From: Lachnospiraceae bacterium
GTDB lineage: Bacteria; Bacillota; Clostridia; Lachnospirales; Lachnospiraceae
Length of the DNA: 39,979 nt
Direction: 5' to 3'
NCBI GenBank assembly: GCA_029063085.1
Contig: JAIDOW010000049.1
Location: forward strand, 1 to 39,979
The first letter of the stretch is position 1. Each line of letters opens with the position of its first letter. Shown here piece after piece: positions 16,174-23,086 of the stretch. The position numbers and the translations under genes are program-made. The notes beneath the pieces were generated by a model. It worked only from the letters and a program-made list of their open reading frames with translations, searched no databases and was not told the DNA's origin.

Positions 16174-16522
16174 ACATATCACCAATATTCTTTTTATGCA
16201 TGTTCATACCCTGTCTAATCTGTTCTTTTATGTTCCTGCACATTTGTTCATCACCTATCTTTTCCCATTCTTTTACCCATGCTTCGGCTTGAAGTATTTC
16301 TATAGCTTCCGATATAACTATATGATTAACATTTCTCATTAAAAGAATATATATCAGTTCATATAGACCATCTTTTTCTAACATTTCAATAATTTCAAGG
16401 CATTCATCTGGTTCTATTGCGTATCCCTCCCAACATATCCTACGTTGAATCTTATTGTGATTTGACAACCACCTTATTATTTCTGCTGTTCTGTTTTCCA
16501 TTAAATTACTGTTGTTCTGCAT
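16169..16522 (-). CDS. Small unknown ICE protein, divergent from the XRE regulator
   Basis: I do not recognise a family. The product has 117 residues, starting at the ATG at 16,522 after AAAGGAGAGG; the longer frame starts with TTG inside the operator region and is rejected. The sequence is mostly helical, rich in Glu, Ile and Met (for example CLEIIEMLEKDGLYELIYILL), with no transmembrane segment or obvious DNA-binding motif. It is divergent from an XRE-family gene with which it shares a promoter region carrying palindromes, so it may be an antirepressor, a co-regulator of the ICE, or half of a toxin-antitoxin-like pair. None of these roles is shown by the sequence. Confidence 0.8.
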   Translation of the reverse strand: MQNNSNLMENRTAEIIRWLSNHNKIQRRICWEGYAIEPDECLEIIEMLEKDGLYELIYILLMRNVNHIVISEAIEILQAEAWVKEWEKIGDEQMCRNIKEQIRQGMNMHKKNIGDMF

Positions 16523-16551
16523 TTCTATTACCTCTCCTTTTAAAGAAAATT

Positions 16552-16578
16552 TTGGTATAGATACCAAGTGGTATCTAT
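16552..16578. promoter_or_regulatory. Overlapping palindromic operators, site 1
   Basis: ATAGATACC (16,557-16,565), four bases, then GGTATCTAT (16,570-16,578) form a perfect palindrome. TTGGTAT (16,552-16,558) and ATACCAA (16,561-16,567) form an overlapping one. The GATACC/GGTATC half-sites recur in site 2, so a dimeric regulator, probably the adjacent XRE protein, is expected to bind. Confidence 0.8.
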
Positions 16579-16605
16579 TTTACACTCAAAATGTGATATT
16601 ATCAA
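16577..16605 (-). promoter_or_regulatory. Sigma-A promoter for the leftward small gene
   Basis: On the minus strand TTGATA (16,605-16,600), a 17-base spacer and TAAAAT (16,582-16,577) make a good vegetative promoter. It is bracketed by operator site 2 upstream and overlapped at its -10 by operator site 1, so it should be repressible. Confidence 0.8.
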
Positions 16606-16611
16606 GTGCAA

Positions 16612-16627
16612 GATACTAAATAGTATC
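16612..16627. promoter_or_regulatory. Palindromic operator, site 2
   Basis: GATACT, AAAT, AGTATC is a perfect palindrome with the same 6-4-6 layout as the core of site 1 (GATACC, AAGT, GGTATC). It lies 18 bases upstream of the XRE start codon, just before its ribosome binding site, so binding here would favour autoregulation. Confidence 0.8.
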
Positions 16628-16645
16628 ATTTTGGAGGTTTAAATA

Positions 16646-16888
16646 ATGCAGAAATTATTGCAAGATGTTGGATTTGGCAAAAATCTACAACGACTACGTA
16701 AGTCACACAATCTGTCCCAGTATGATATGGCGTCTAAAATGGAATTGTTAGGACGTCCCATGTCTAGGGCTCAATATGCTCATATTGAACAGGGAATAAG
16801 AAACTTATATATTAGTGACCTTATGCTATTCAAAGAAATTCTGGACGTGGATTATGCAGATTTCTTTGAACCCCTTACTTATGATTGA
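16646..16888 (+). CDS. XRE-family transcriptional regulator of the ICE
   Basis: The 80-residue protein is a single helix-turn-helix domain: the recognition unit spans about residues 22-55 (LSQYDMASKMELLGRPMSRAQ followed by YAHIEQGIR), an XRE/Cro layout. GGAGG lies eight bases before the ATG. It is divergent from the small unknown gene, with two sets of GATACy palindromes between them, a lambda-like arrangement suggesting control of ICE gene expression or of the adhesin cargo. A perfect bidirectional hairpin follows the stop. No peptidase or sensor domain is attached, so induction must involve another factor. Confidence 0.9.
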   Translation: MQKLLQDVGFGKNLQRLRKSHNLSQYDMASKMELLGRPMSRAQYAHIEQGIRNLYISDLMLFKEILDVDYADFFEPLTYD

Positions 16889-16899
16889 TTTATTGTGTT

Positions 16900-16996
16900 T
16901 ATTTTTCTCCTTTCCTGCTATCATACAAAAAACACCATTTGATTGGTTTTCCTTTCAAATGGTGTTTTATTGTGTGATTATAGCTTTTTTATTTTA
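16900..16996. repeat. Adhesin leader repeat, copy 2 (orphan)
   Basis: This copy has the same order as copy 1 on the minus strand: TATAAT (16,982-16,977), a stem-loop, a U run, GTATG, and an AAAGGAGAAAAAT ribosome-site-like tail. Where copy 1 has the adhesin ATG, copy 2 has ATAAA, so no gene follows. It runs antisense into the end of the XRE gene. Confidence 0.85.
16929..16968. terminator. Bidirectional intrinsic terminator after the XRE gene
   Basis: Perfect 14-bp arms AAAACACCATTTGA (16,929-16,942) and TCAAATGGTGTTTT (16,955-16,968) with a 12-base loop give a terminator on both strands. It ends the rightward XRE transcript. It is the counterpart of the adhesin leader hairpin. Confidence 0.88.
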
Positions 16997-17049
16997 TTTT
17001 TTTGTTCTTTTCCACGTTTCTGTGGGCTTTGTTGCGGTTGTCTATATTT

Positions 17050-17178
17050 CTATGTCCCATTGGGACCTAAAAATCCAAAGATATCCCTCTGTTGTACCTG
17101 TAGTGAGAGATTGACCACTCCCCTCTGTTTTCCATAATCTTTAGTCAGATTACAAATTGATATTGCGTTCACTTCCAT
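17050..17178 (-). pseudogene. ABC transporter ATPase gene truncated in Walker A by the ICE
   Basis: From the ATG at 17,178 (AGGAGG just upstream) the frame reads a typical ABC ATPase start: AISICNLTKDYGKQRGVVNL, then QRDIFGFLGPNGT, and stops. GFLGPNG is the beginning of the Walker A motif (normally GPNGAGKST or GPNGTGKTT), so the gene breaks within the P-loop after 42 residues. It lies 48 bases downstream of the DUF3021 gene in the layout LytTR regulator, DUF3021, ABC exporter, where the ATPase would be about 230-300 residues followed by a permease. The remainder is expected at the far left end of the ICE, outside the window. The fragment cannot hydrolyse ATP. Confidence 0.9.
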
Positions 17179-17226
17179 AACTTCCTCCTGCTTTTTATAC
17201 TTCACTATCCCAATCTACTGTAATAT

Positions 17227-17691
17227 CTATTCCCGCTCCTCATCAGGCGGTATTTTTTCCCGGTTTTTAAAATCCTTCAGCTCCCTATTCAATTTTGCTG
17301 TATCAGCATCTCTCTTTATCTTGTAACAAAGAAATACACATAAATAGCACAGGATTACATACAAAAAGAAAAGAAAACTTGCCTTAATATCCCGGTCATA
17401 CCATTTTCCAAGGAAACTGACCACAGTATAGAGAATGGAGCAGCTAATAGAAAAAATTCCTTCTTTTATTCCAAAGTGCTCTGCTTCGTCAAAATTTCCC
17501 AAGAGATATACCTGTATATATCCTATTATATAAGTTGTAAATATCATTTCGGTCATGATAATAATGCTGGCATAAAAACTGCCACCCTTAATACGATACA
17601 AAAAATAAAAAAAGAGGATGATGCCAAAATAAAGACACGCTTTAAATTCAATGCCAATTTCAGAATACAAATATCTTTTTAACCAGTTCAT
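17227..17691 (-). CDS. DUF3021-family membrane protein, partner of the LytTR regulator
   Basis: The 154-residue protein has four predicted transmembrane helices (about residues 15-31, 42-64, 78-97 and 103-123) and a charged cytoplasmic tail rich in Lys and Glu. Four-helix DUF3021 proteins are regularly encoded just after a LytTR regulator and are thought to hold or modulate it at the membrane. Its ATG overlaps the LytTR stop (ATGA), so translation is coupled. The downstream ABC ATPase of this operon is destroyed by the ICE, so this signalling pair may now lack its transporter target. Confidence 0.88.
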   Translation of the reverse strand: MNWLKRYLYSEIGIEFKACLYFGIILFFYFLYRIKGGSFYASIIIMTEMIFTTYIIGYIQVYLLGNFDEAEHFGIKEGIFSISCSILYTVVSFLGKWYDRDIKASFLFFLYVILCYLCVFLCYKIKRDADTAKLNRELKDFKNREKIPPDEERE

Positions 17692-18131
17692 CTCATTTCC
17701 CCCTTTAATATATTCCTTAACTCTTTGGCATAACGCCTTGAAATTACAACATGTTCTCTGTTATCCATTGTCACATCAATCCTGTTTCCCGGCATACTCT
17801 GTAATTTCTGGACCCGGTATATATTGACTACCATGGATTTGCTGCACCGAAAGTATCCCTCATCTGCATAGGCTCGTTCTGCTGCCGCCAATGTAAGTCC
17901 TGAACGGTAGACCTCTTTTTCGGTATAAATGTAGACAGTCCCTTCTACACTTTCCAGATAGATCACATCATATGGCTTAATCACAAACTGCTGCCCATTT
18001 TTCATCCCAATCAGTTTCCCGCTCTGCCCCTCGATATAATGCACAATCCCTTCTATCTGCTCTGTCATCTGCCTGTAACGGATCCTTATTTCTTCACTTC
18101 CCTCTGATATCTGCTGCAATACAACCTTCAT
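17688..18131 (-). CDS. LytTR-family DNA-binding regulator
   Basis: The 147-residue protein has no receiver domain. Residues 1-37 are a short helical lead, and about 38-146 form a LytTR DNA-binding domain, with the usual DVIYLESVEGTVYIYT, FRCSKSMVVNI and VISRRYAKELR segments. Stand-alone LytTR proteins paired with DUF3021 usually control their own operon and a neighbouring ABC exporter. A candidate promoter lies at 18,165-18,193. The protein looks complete even though the downstream exporter is interrupted. Confidence 0.92.
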   Translation of the reverse strand: MKVVLQQISEGSEEIRIRYRQMTEQIEGIVHYIEGQSGKLIGMKNGQQFVIKPYDVIYLESVEGTVYIYTEKEVYRSGLTLAAAERAYADEGYFRCSKSMVVNIYRVQKLQSMPGNRIDVTMDNREHVVISRRYAKELRNILKGEMR

Positions 18132-18164
18132 CGCAGTTTTTCTCCCTTCCTGCTTTTACTATCA

Positions 18165-18193
18165 TTTATAATATGTTTTCAGAATAAATACAA
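18165..18193 (-). promoter_or_regulatory. Candidate promoter of the LytTR operon
   Basis: On the minus strand TTGTAT (18,193-18,188), a 17-base spacer and TATAAA (18,170-18,165) precede the LytTR start by about 34 bases. Each box matches the vegetative consensus at four or five of six positions. Confidence 0.6.
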
Positions 18194-18327
18194 GCAGTCA
18201 TCCCGCAAGATGCAGTATTCACTCCGTAAAGTACATTTCCTGTCTATATTTCAAAGGGAATAAATCCTTAATACAATTCTTAAAATTTTTTACGTTATAG
18301 AACAGTTCCAAATAGTTTTCCCATAAC

Positions 18328-18359
18328 GTAAAATAAGGGTATCAAACGACACCCTTATT
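18328..18359 (-). terminator. Intrinsic terminator after the ATC hydrolase-family gene
   Basis: On the minus strand AATAAGGGT (18,359-18,351) pairs perfectly with ACCCTTATT (18,340-18,332) around a ten-base loop, followed by TTTACG. It lies 84 bases beyond the stop at 18,443. The U run is short. Confidence 0.7.
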
Positions 18360-18442
18360 CTACAGATACCTGTTTTCTTCTCATCTCAAAATCCTAAAAA
18401 CAGAAATCTTCTAATATTTTTATATTTATAACTCCTTAAAAT

Positions 18443-19078
18443 TCAGACTGCATGAATATCTTGGGAATGGATATAATGACAGTCGCAGTATTCTCCTCCA
18501 TCAAACAAAGTCTGTTCCCTCAAAAATTCCGTGTTATTGACATATGCCATATCATAATCCAGCTTGCACATAGCAGGGGTGATTTCCGGGATTTTCCACT
18601 GCTTGTATAAATGACAGATTCCACAGGTCTTAAAATAGATTGTAAATTCCATAAGCGATTTTCCCGCTTGGAAAGTATACTGCCATGAGTAAGGGTTATT
18701 GTCGCTCTCGCTTTTCTTAGCTCCCTCAGCAAGTGTGTGCTGTCCCTTAACCGTATAATTTTTCTCGCTGATAATGCTTTTCAGCAATATTTTGTTATTC
18801 ATCACTGCTTCCCTATTGAAAATTATCATCTGCTCTATGGCAGGCTTTTCCTCTAGAGAAAGGTAAATTGAGCCTAGAATCGAACTCAGAATTATGTTTA
18901 CTACAAACCTGTTTCGGGGACGGAATTCCTGCACACTTTCAATCATCTCCCTGTATTTTTTATGTGCCTTTTTCATGACTTCACTGCTGTTCCCGATATG
19001 CAGCGTATGCTCTAATTCACGCTTGTAACCGCCCTTAAACGCCGTCCACATGAGCCTTTCCATCATGCCATACCTCAT
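18443..19078 (-). CDS. L-2-amino-thiazoline-4-carboxylic acid hydrolase-family protein
   Basis: From the ATG at 19,078 (AAAGGAGT upstream; the longer frame is rejected) the product has 211 residues. The C-terminal half shows the conserved features of this family: TCGICHLYKQWKIPEITPAM, then CKLDYDMAYV and a final GGEYCDCHY. Family members are named for one enzyme that opens the thiazoline ring in cysteine synthesis, but most are uncharacterised and often sit beside TetR-type regulators, so the substrate is unknown. It lies 38 bases downstream of a small gene that carries two operator-like palindromes at its promoter. Confidence 0.85.
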   Translation of the reverse strand: MRYGMMERLMWTAFKGGYKRELEHTLHIGNSSEVMKKAHKKYREMIESVQEFRPRNRFVVNIILSSILGSIYLSLEEKPAIEQMIIFNREAVMNNKILLKSIISEKNYTVKGQHTLAEGAKKSESDNNPYSWQYTFQAGKSLMEFTIYFKTCGICHLYKQWKIPEITPAMCKLDYDMAYVNNTEFLREQTLFDGGEYCDCHYIHSQDIHAV

Positions 19079-19116
19079 ATCAAATCCACTCCTTTGCATA
19101 TTGCATCATGTCCATA

Positions 19117-19326
19117 TCATTTTTCACTGCCTTCCACGATGCTGTTACTTCCATTTTTTAATAGCTTTTCTAACTCTCCGATCAATATCCTGACGGGTTT
19201 CTTTACATTCTTTTGGATATCAGCAAAATCTATATCCCGAAATGATCCGGCAGACGTAATTTCAACAGTTTTCCTTTGTATCTGTACTTTTTCCATTTCC
19301 TCTATACCCACTGTAAGCTTGACCAT
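19117..19326 (-). CDS. Small unknown protein, first gene of the ATC hydrolase operon
   Basis: I do not recognise this 69-residue protein. Starting at the ATG at 19,326 (GAGG upstream) it reads as a soluble protein with a beta-rich first half and a Lys/Glu-rich amphipathic second half (VRILIGELEKLLKNG). It has no membrane segment or clear HTH. It is co-oriented with, and just upstream of, the ATC hydrolase-family gene, and its leader carries two GTTAG-N6-CTAAC palindromes, so the pair is probably one regulated unit. Confidence 0.65.
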   Translation of the reverse strand: MVKLTVGIEEMEKVQIQRKTVEITSAGSFRDIDFADIQKNVKKPVRILIGELEKLLKNGSNSIVEGSEK

Positions 19327-19355
19327 AAAAACCTCTAAATTTCTTTCCAATTCGA

Positions 19356-19417
19356 GTTAGTAAAAACTAACCAGTATATTTAATAGATGCGGCCACCATA
19401 TGTTAGTAGCCGCTAAC
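19356..19417. promoter_or_regulatory. Two GTTAG-N6-CTAAC operator palindromes
   Basis: Sites lie at 19,356-19,371 and 19,402-19,417, centres 46 bases apart. A TATACT -10-like box (19,373-19,378, minus strand) lies between them, so one site would overlap the start of transcription and the other the -35 region of the small gene. The form suggests a TetR-like dimer. The adjacent TetR gene uses a different palindrome, so the binding protein is probably encoded elsewhere. Confidence 0.75.
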
Positions 19418-19484
19418 TAGTTTTGAGTATACTCCATAATTTATGCTTTTGTCAATAGAACACAAAACATTTTCCTCTACAGAT

Positions 19485-22232
19485 TTATTCTCTGTTTTTC
19501 AATACCTCTGCCGGCAAAATCCGATCAACACGACACATCAGAATTCGATTAATGATAAAATATAAAACCATGATTGCACCTAAGAGCCCTGCATACATCT
19601 GCCAGGGAAAAACAAGATTAATACCACAGGCAACATTAGATACCAGACACGGATACATACTGTCCATTATGATTTTAGAAAGCGGGATTCCAAGCAGGGC
19701 ACTCACTGCTACGATCAGCAGATTGCCATTCAGATACAGTTTTCTGATCTCCTTTTTCCGGTATCCAAATACCTTGATCAGCGAAATGGACATTGCCGAG
19801 CGGTCAATCATTACCTTCATCATCAGATACATGACAATCACAAAAATCAATGCGGATGCCACTGCCATTGTGACAATCATAGGCATCATCATTTCCACAA
19901 AGACGGAAGAATTCTTTTCAATTTCTTCCTTGGAAGTAGTGGCGTAAAGCCTGCCACTGTCAATATCAAGAGCATGATCAGCAAAAACAATGTTATAATA
20001 ATCCTCGTCCTCTCCCATCAGCTCCCTCATATCGTCAATATCCATAAAGGCAAAGAAGCTGGTGGAATATGGCACGATTTCCTCTATCGTAAAAGCATAA
20101 TTCCTGTCATTTTCTTCATCCTTTAAAACCAAATCAGCTCCCACAGTCAAATGATACTTCTGCGCCATTGCAGAAGAAATCTGTACTTTGTTTTTTCCGG
20201 AAAATAATTCGTCTTTATTTGTTTTCTTTATCTCAAAGTATGGATTGTCCCTGTCGATTCCCAAAAGTGTCACATCCAGATTATACCCTAGCACTTCCTT
20301 TTTCAGTGTAACGCCATAGGCAGCTTCTCCTCCCTCCGGCACCTGCTTTTCCGGATATTTATAGGTATACATATATGCAAACTTTGTATCTGCACTATTC
20401 CCTGTTTTAATGTGATTACAAAGCACATAGCAGTTCAACGAGAGCATGACAATCAATAAAGAAATGAACATCCCAAAAAATACGGTAAAGGCAGTTCTTT
20501 TCTCTCTGAGTAATTGCCGAATTTGAAAAATACGTACAAAGCCACCTCTATTAATCCTGATATTCTGAGTCCTTCCATTCTTCTGCTCATTTCGGATCAG
20601 CGAAAGTGCCGGTCTTTCCAGTTTTTGGCGGATAACCAGAAAATTGGTAAGTGCTGCTACCATCGGAGGCATGACAATACCATATACCAGCAGATATGGT
20701 TCATATATAGCATCTAAAACAGGAATTGAAAAATATCCATAGCAGTCCTGCATCTGCACTCTGACACCAAAATTGCTGTAACCCAGCACCGTTCCGATAA
20801 CTCCCGCAATCAGCGTAATCAACACCGGCAAAGCCAGATAATGCCGCAGAAGCTCATTTCTTCTTACCCCCATGGCGTAGAGTGTTCCAATGATGCCCGC
20901 TTCCTGCTCAATACTATGTACCACAAAAACCGATATCACATAAGCAAACAAAATCAACACGATAACACCTGCCGCAAGTCCCGCTGCCTTATTGATAAAC
21001 TGGTCATCTGCGGCACCTCCGATTCTGGTATTGTCACTTGCCGGAACAAACTGCGTCAGTTTGGATAGCTGTATTTCAAAATTATCATCGAGAAAGTCCT
21101 TTGTTTCCCCGGAAAATTCTGAAATGCCATCATAAAGCTCTTCTGCCCCGCCTGCTGTCCCAGATACTCCCTCTGTATATTCCTTCACACCTTTATCAAA
21201 GGAAGCCAAAGCATTCAGCTGGTCCAACACAGATTTCAGGCTCAGTCGCATAATTGCGTTCTCCCGGTCTGCAATCATTCCCTCCAGAACCATTTTGTAA
21301 TTTTCTTTTGTCAATTCCGAAACACCAAACGTAGAAAGGTTCTTTGATGCCTCTGCAAGATAAGCATCAAAAATTTCTGACGCACCGTCCATCAGATTCT
21401 CTCCGCCATCATTAAGTTCATCCAGTCCCTCCTTCAGTTCCTTTGCACCATCTGCCAGTTCATCAAGTGCTTTTCTAAAATCATCCAGCTTACCTCCAGT
21501 TCGTTCCCAGTACTCCTGAAAATAGCTGTCGTCAATATCCTCAGCTGCGATATCCAGTTCTTGTAGTTTTTCCTTGAATTCCTCCTGTGTCAGTTTTCCA
21601 TTTAGCAGATAAGCATAAATGTATTCCTCGGAGCGAATGCTCTTCTTTTCTTCGTTCAAATATTTGTAATCCTCATCCATCAAAAATCCCACACCAAACA
21701 AACTGCTGTCCACGGCACTGTCTGATAAATTGCGAAAGGGTGTATCATAATCCGGTGAGCTACCGATACCGCATACCTGAAAATGCTGCCCATCAATTAT
21801 GATTTCATCATCAACGGAAATATCCTGTTCCTCACAATACCTCTTTTCCAGAAAAATTTCGCCCGATTTCTTCGGCAGCCTTCCAAAATCTGCCTGTGGC
21901 AAATCAATTTCATTTCTCTCTGAAAACACACGCAGTACCGAATCATCCTCAAGGGAATAATCCAGATAAAAATGAGATTCTAATGTAACTCCTGCCTCTT
22001 CTAATACGGATTTTTCTTTCTCTGTCAATGGCACAAACAGGCTAAATTGTCCATCCTCTACCCTGTTTTTCTTCGCCGCCTCTGCCGTACCTCTCATAAT
22101 CGTATCTGCTGCCCCTACAAGGCTGATAATCATATACATCCCAAGGATAATCAGAAAGCCCAATGCCAGATAACGGAAAACATTTTCTTTCAAATCCCGG
22201 AGAATCCTTTTTCTCAGTATTTTCTGCATCAT
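19485..22232 (-). CDS. FtsX-type ABC transporter permease, large extracytoplasmic domain
   Basis: This is the 915-residue membrane partner of the ATPase next to it. It has an N-terminal transmembrane helix (about residues 18-42) and a large outer domain with an Asp/Gly/Glu-rich helical stretch near 250-300 (KALDELADGAKELKEGLDEL). Two FtsX/MacB-type permease modules follow: three helices at about 415-530, another at about 585-605, and three helices in the last 140 residues. It overlaps the ATPase stop by four bases. Such pairs export peptides or lipids or confer peptide resistance; the substrate is unknown. A TetR gene and its operators lie upstream. Confidence 0.92.
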   Translation of the reverse strand: MMQKILRKRILRDLKENVFRYLALGFLIILGMYMIISLVGAADTIMRGTAEAAKKNRVEDGQFSLFVPLTEKEKSVLEEAGVTLESHFYLDYSLEDDSVLRVFSERNEIDLPQADFGRLPKKSGEIFLEKRYCEEQDISVDDEIIIDGQHFQVCGIGSSPDYDTPFRNLSDSAVDSSLFGVGFLMDEDYKYLNEEKKSIRSEEYIYAYLLNGKLTQEEFKEKLQELDIAAEDIDDSYFQEYWERTGGKLDDFRKALDELADGAKELKEGLDELNDGGENLMDGASEIFDAYLAEASKNLSTFGVSELTKENYKMVLEGMIADRENAIMRLSLKSVLDQLNALASFDKGVKEYTEGVSGTAGGAEELYDGISEFSGETKDFLDDNFEIQLSKLTQFVPASDNTRIGGAADDQFINKAAGLAAGVIVLILFAYVISVFVVHSIEQEAGIIGTLYAMGVRRNELLRHYLALPVLITLIAGVIGTVLGYSNFGVRVQMQDCYGYFSIPVLDAIYEPYLLVYGIVMPPMVAALTNFLVIRQKLERPALSLIRNEQKNGRTQNIRINRGGFVRIFQIRQLLREKRTAFTVFFGMFISLLIVMLSLNCYVLCNHIKTGNSADTKFAYMYTYKYPEKQVPEGGEAAYGVTLKKEVLGYNLDVTLLGIDRDNPYFEIKKTNKDELFSGKNKVQISSAMAQKYHLTVGADLVLKDEENDRNYAFTIEEIVPYSTSFFAFMDIDDMRELMGEDEDYYNIVFADHALDIDSGRLYATTSKEEIEKNSSVFVEMMMPMIVTMAVASALIFVIVMYLMMKVMIDRSAMSISLIKVFGYRKKEIRKLYLNGNLLIVAVSALLGIPLSKIIMDSMYPCLVSNVACGINLVFPWQMYAGLLGAIMVLYFIINRILMCRVDRILPAEVLKNRE

Positions 22233-22930
22233 AAATCCTCCAATTCTGCCGCAGGCACCTTCTTCTCATTCCAGTAATCCTGTTTAATCTGCCCGTCTTT
22301 TAAGATAATAACCTGATCGACCATATTTTTAATGGAATTGTTGTGGGTAACAATCAGCATCGTTGTACCATATCTACGGTTTACTTCCTCTAACAGCATT
22401 AAAATATCCCTTGATGTTCTGGAATCAAGTGCTCCCGTCGGCTCATCACAGAGCAGCAGTTTCGGGTTCTTAATCAATGCTCTTGCAATGGCGCACCGCT
22501 GTTGCTGCCCACCGGAAAGCTGTGACGGAAATTTGTTCTGATGCACTGTCAATCCCAATGTTTCCAGCAGCTCCTCCAAATCCAAAGGACTGTCTGTCAG
22601 ATACTCACACACCTGAATATTTTCCCTAACGGTGAGATTCGGCACAAGATTATAAAACTGAAAAATAAAGCCAAGGTTTTCTCTCCTGTAATCCGATAAT
22701 TTATCTTGGGGCAATCCAAATATTTCCTTTCCATCTACCTGTATAGAACCTGAATCCATCAAATCCAATCCTCCGATACAATTTAGCAGTGTAGACTTGC
22801 CTGAACCACTGGTGCCCTGAATTACACACATATTACCCTGGCTGACAGAAACAGAAACCCCTTTCAATACCTGGGCAAAGCTTTCACCATCCCCATAACT
22901 TTTTTTGAGATTTTTTACTTCAAGATACAT
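22229..22930 (-). CDS. ABC transporter ATP-binding protein (MacB/LolD-like)
   Basis: The 233-residue ATPase has all motifs: Walker A GTSGSGKS at 39-46, signature LSGGQQQR, Walker B LLLCDEPTGALD and the switch His in IVTHN. This subfamily pairs with FtsX-type permeases. The start is the ATG at 22,930; the preceding in-frame ATG at 22,942 is immediately followed by the GGAGG that serves the inner start. It is translationally coupled to the permease. Two perfect ACATAAC-N3-GTTATGT palindromes lie 50-100 bases upstream, matching one at the TetR gene, so repression by TetR is likely. Confidence 0.96.
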   Translation of the reverse strand: MYLEVKNLKKSYGDGESFAQVLKGVSVSVSQGNMCVIQGTSGSGKSTLLNCIGGLDLMDSGSIQVDGKEIFGLPQDKLSDYRRENLGFIFQFYNLVPNLTVRENIQVCEYLTDSPLDLEELLETLGLTVHQNKFPSQLSGGQQQRCAIARALIKNPKLLLCDEPTGALDSRTSRDILMLLEEVNRRYGTTMLIVTHNNSIKNMVDQVIILKDGQIKQDYWNEKKVPAAELEDL

Positions 22931-22981
22931 AATTACCTCCATTCACCTTTTGTACATATAAATTTTTACAACTTCCTTCCA

Positions 22982-23002
22982 AAACATAACAATGTTATGT
23001 TT
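22982..23002. promoter_or_regulatory. TetR operator, site 1
   Basis: AAACATAAC, AAT, GTTATGTTT is a perfect palindrome with 9-base arms. It lies 52 bases upstream of the ABC ATPase start codon. Confidence 0.85.
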
Positions 23003-23016
23003 TTATCATATTTTGC

Positions 23017-23035
23017 CACATAACATCGTTATGTG
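23017..23035. promoter_or_regulatory. TetR operator, site 2
   Basis: CACATAAC, ATC, GTTATGTG is a perfect palindrome with 8-base arms. It shares the ACATAAC-N3-GTTATGT core with site 1, centre to centre 34 bases. Confidence 0.85.
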
Positions 23036-23086
23036 ACATGGCTAATAAGAGGCTATACAGCAAATTGTTCTCCTGCCATATAGCCG

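Larger units (their letters stand above)
1..17053. mobile_element. Tn916/ICEBs1-type integrative conjugative element, right part
   Basis: The stretch holds the ordered conjugation module of the Tn916 superfamily (DUF961, FtsK, MobT relaxase, TcpD, ArdA, TcpE, VirB4, Orf15, CwlT-like, TcpC), nearly all on the minus strand and tightly packed. A GC-rich oriT-like hairpin lies between the coupling ATPase and the relaxase. The right boundary is placed near 17,050-17,058, where an ABC transporter ATPase reading frame breaks off inside its Walker A motif and ICE-like AT-rich DNA begins. The left end, integrase and excisionase are not in the window, so the total length is unknown. The element carries a surface adhesin and a sortase as cargo and no recognisable antibiotic resistance gene in the part seen. 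All conjugation genes appear intact. Confidence 0.9.
18132..18442. other. Intergenic gap with promoter and two stacked inverted repeats
   Basis: I see no gene in this 311-bp gap. It holds the LytTR promoter, an 11-bp perfect inverted repeat TTTTACGTTAT (18,288-18,298) with ATAACGTAAAA (18,323-18,333), and the terminator at 18,332-18,359 that shares two bases with it. Confidence 0.7.

Noticed and set aside
16523-16567. Longer start for the small ICE protein
   Set aside because: It would begin with TTG inside an operator palindrome, while AAAGGAGAGG is correctly spaced before the ATG at 16,522.
16929-16968. Inverted repeat considered as an ICE end or attachment site
   Set aside because: It has terminator form on both strands and recurs in the adhesin leader, and the ABC gene break lies about 90 bases further right.
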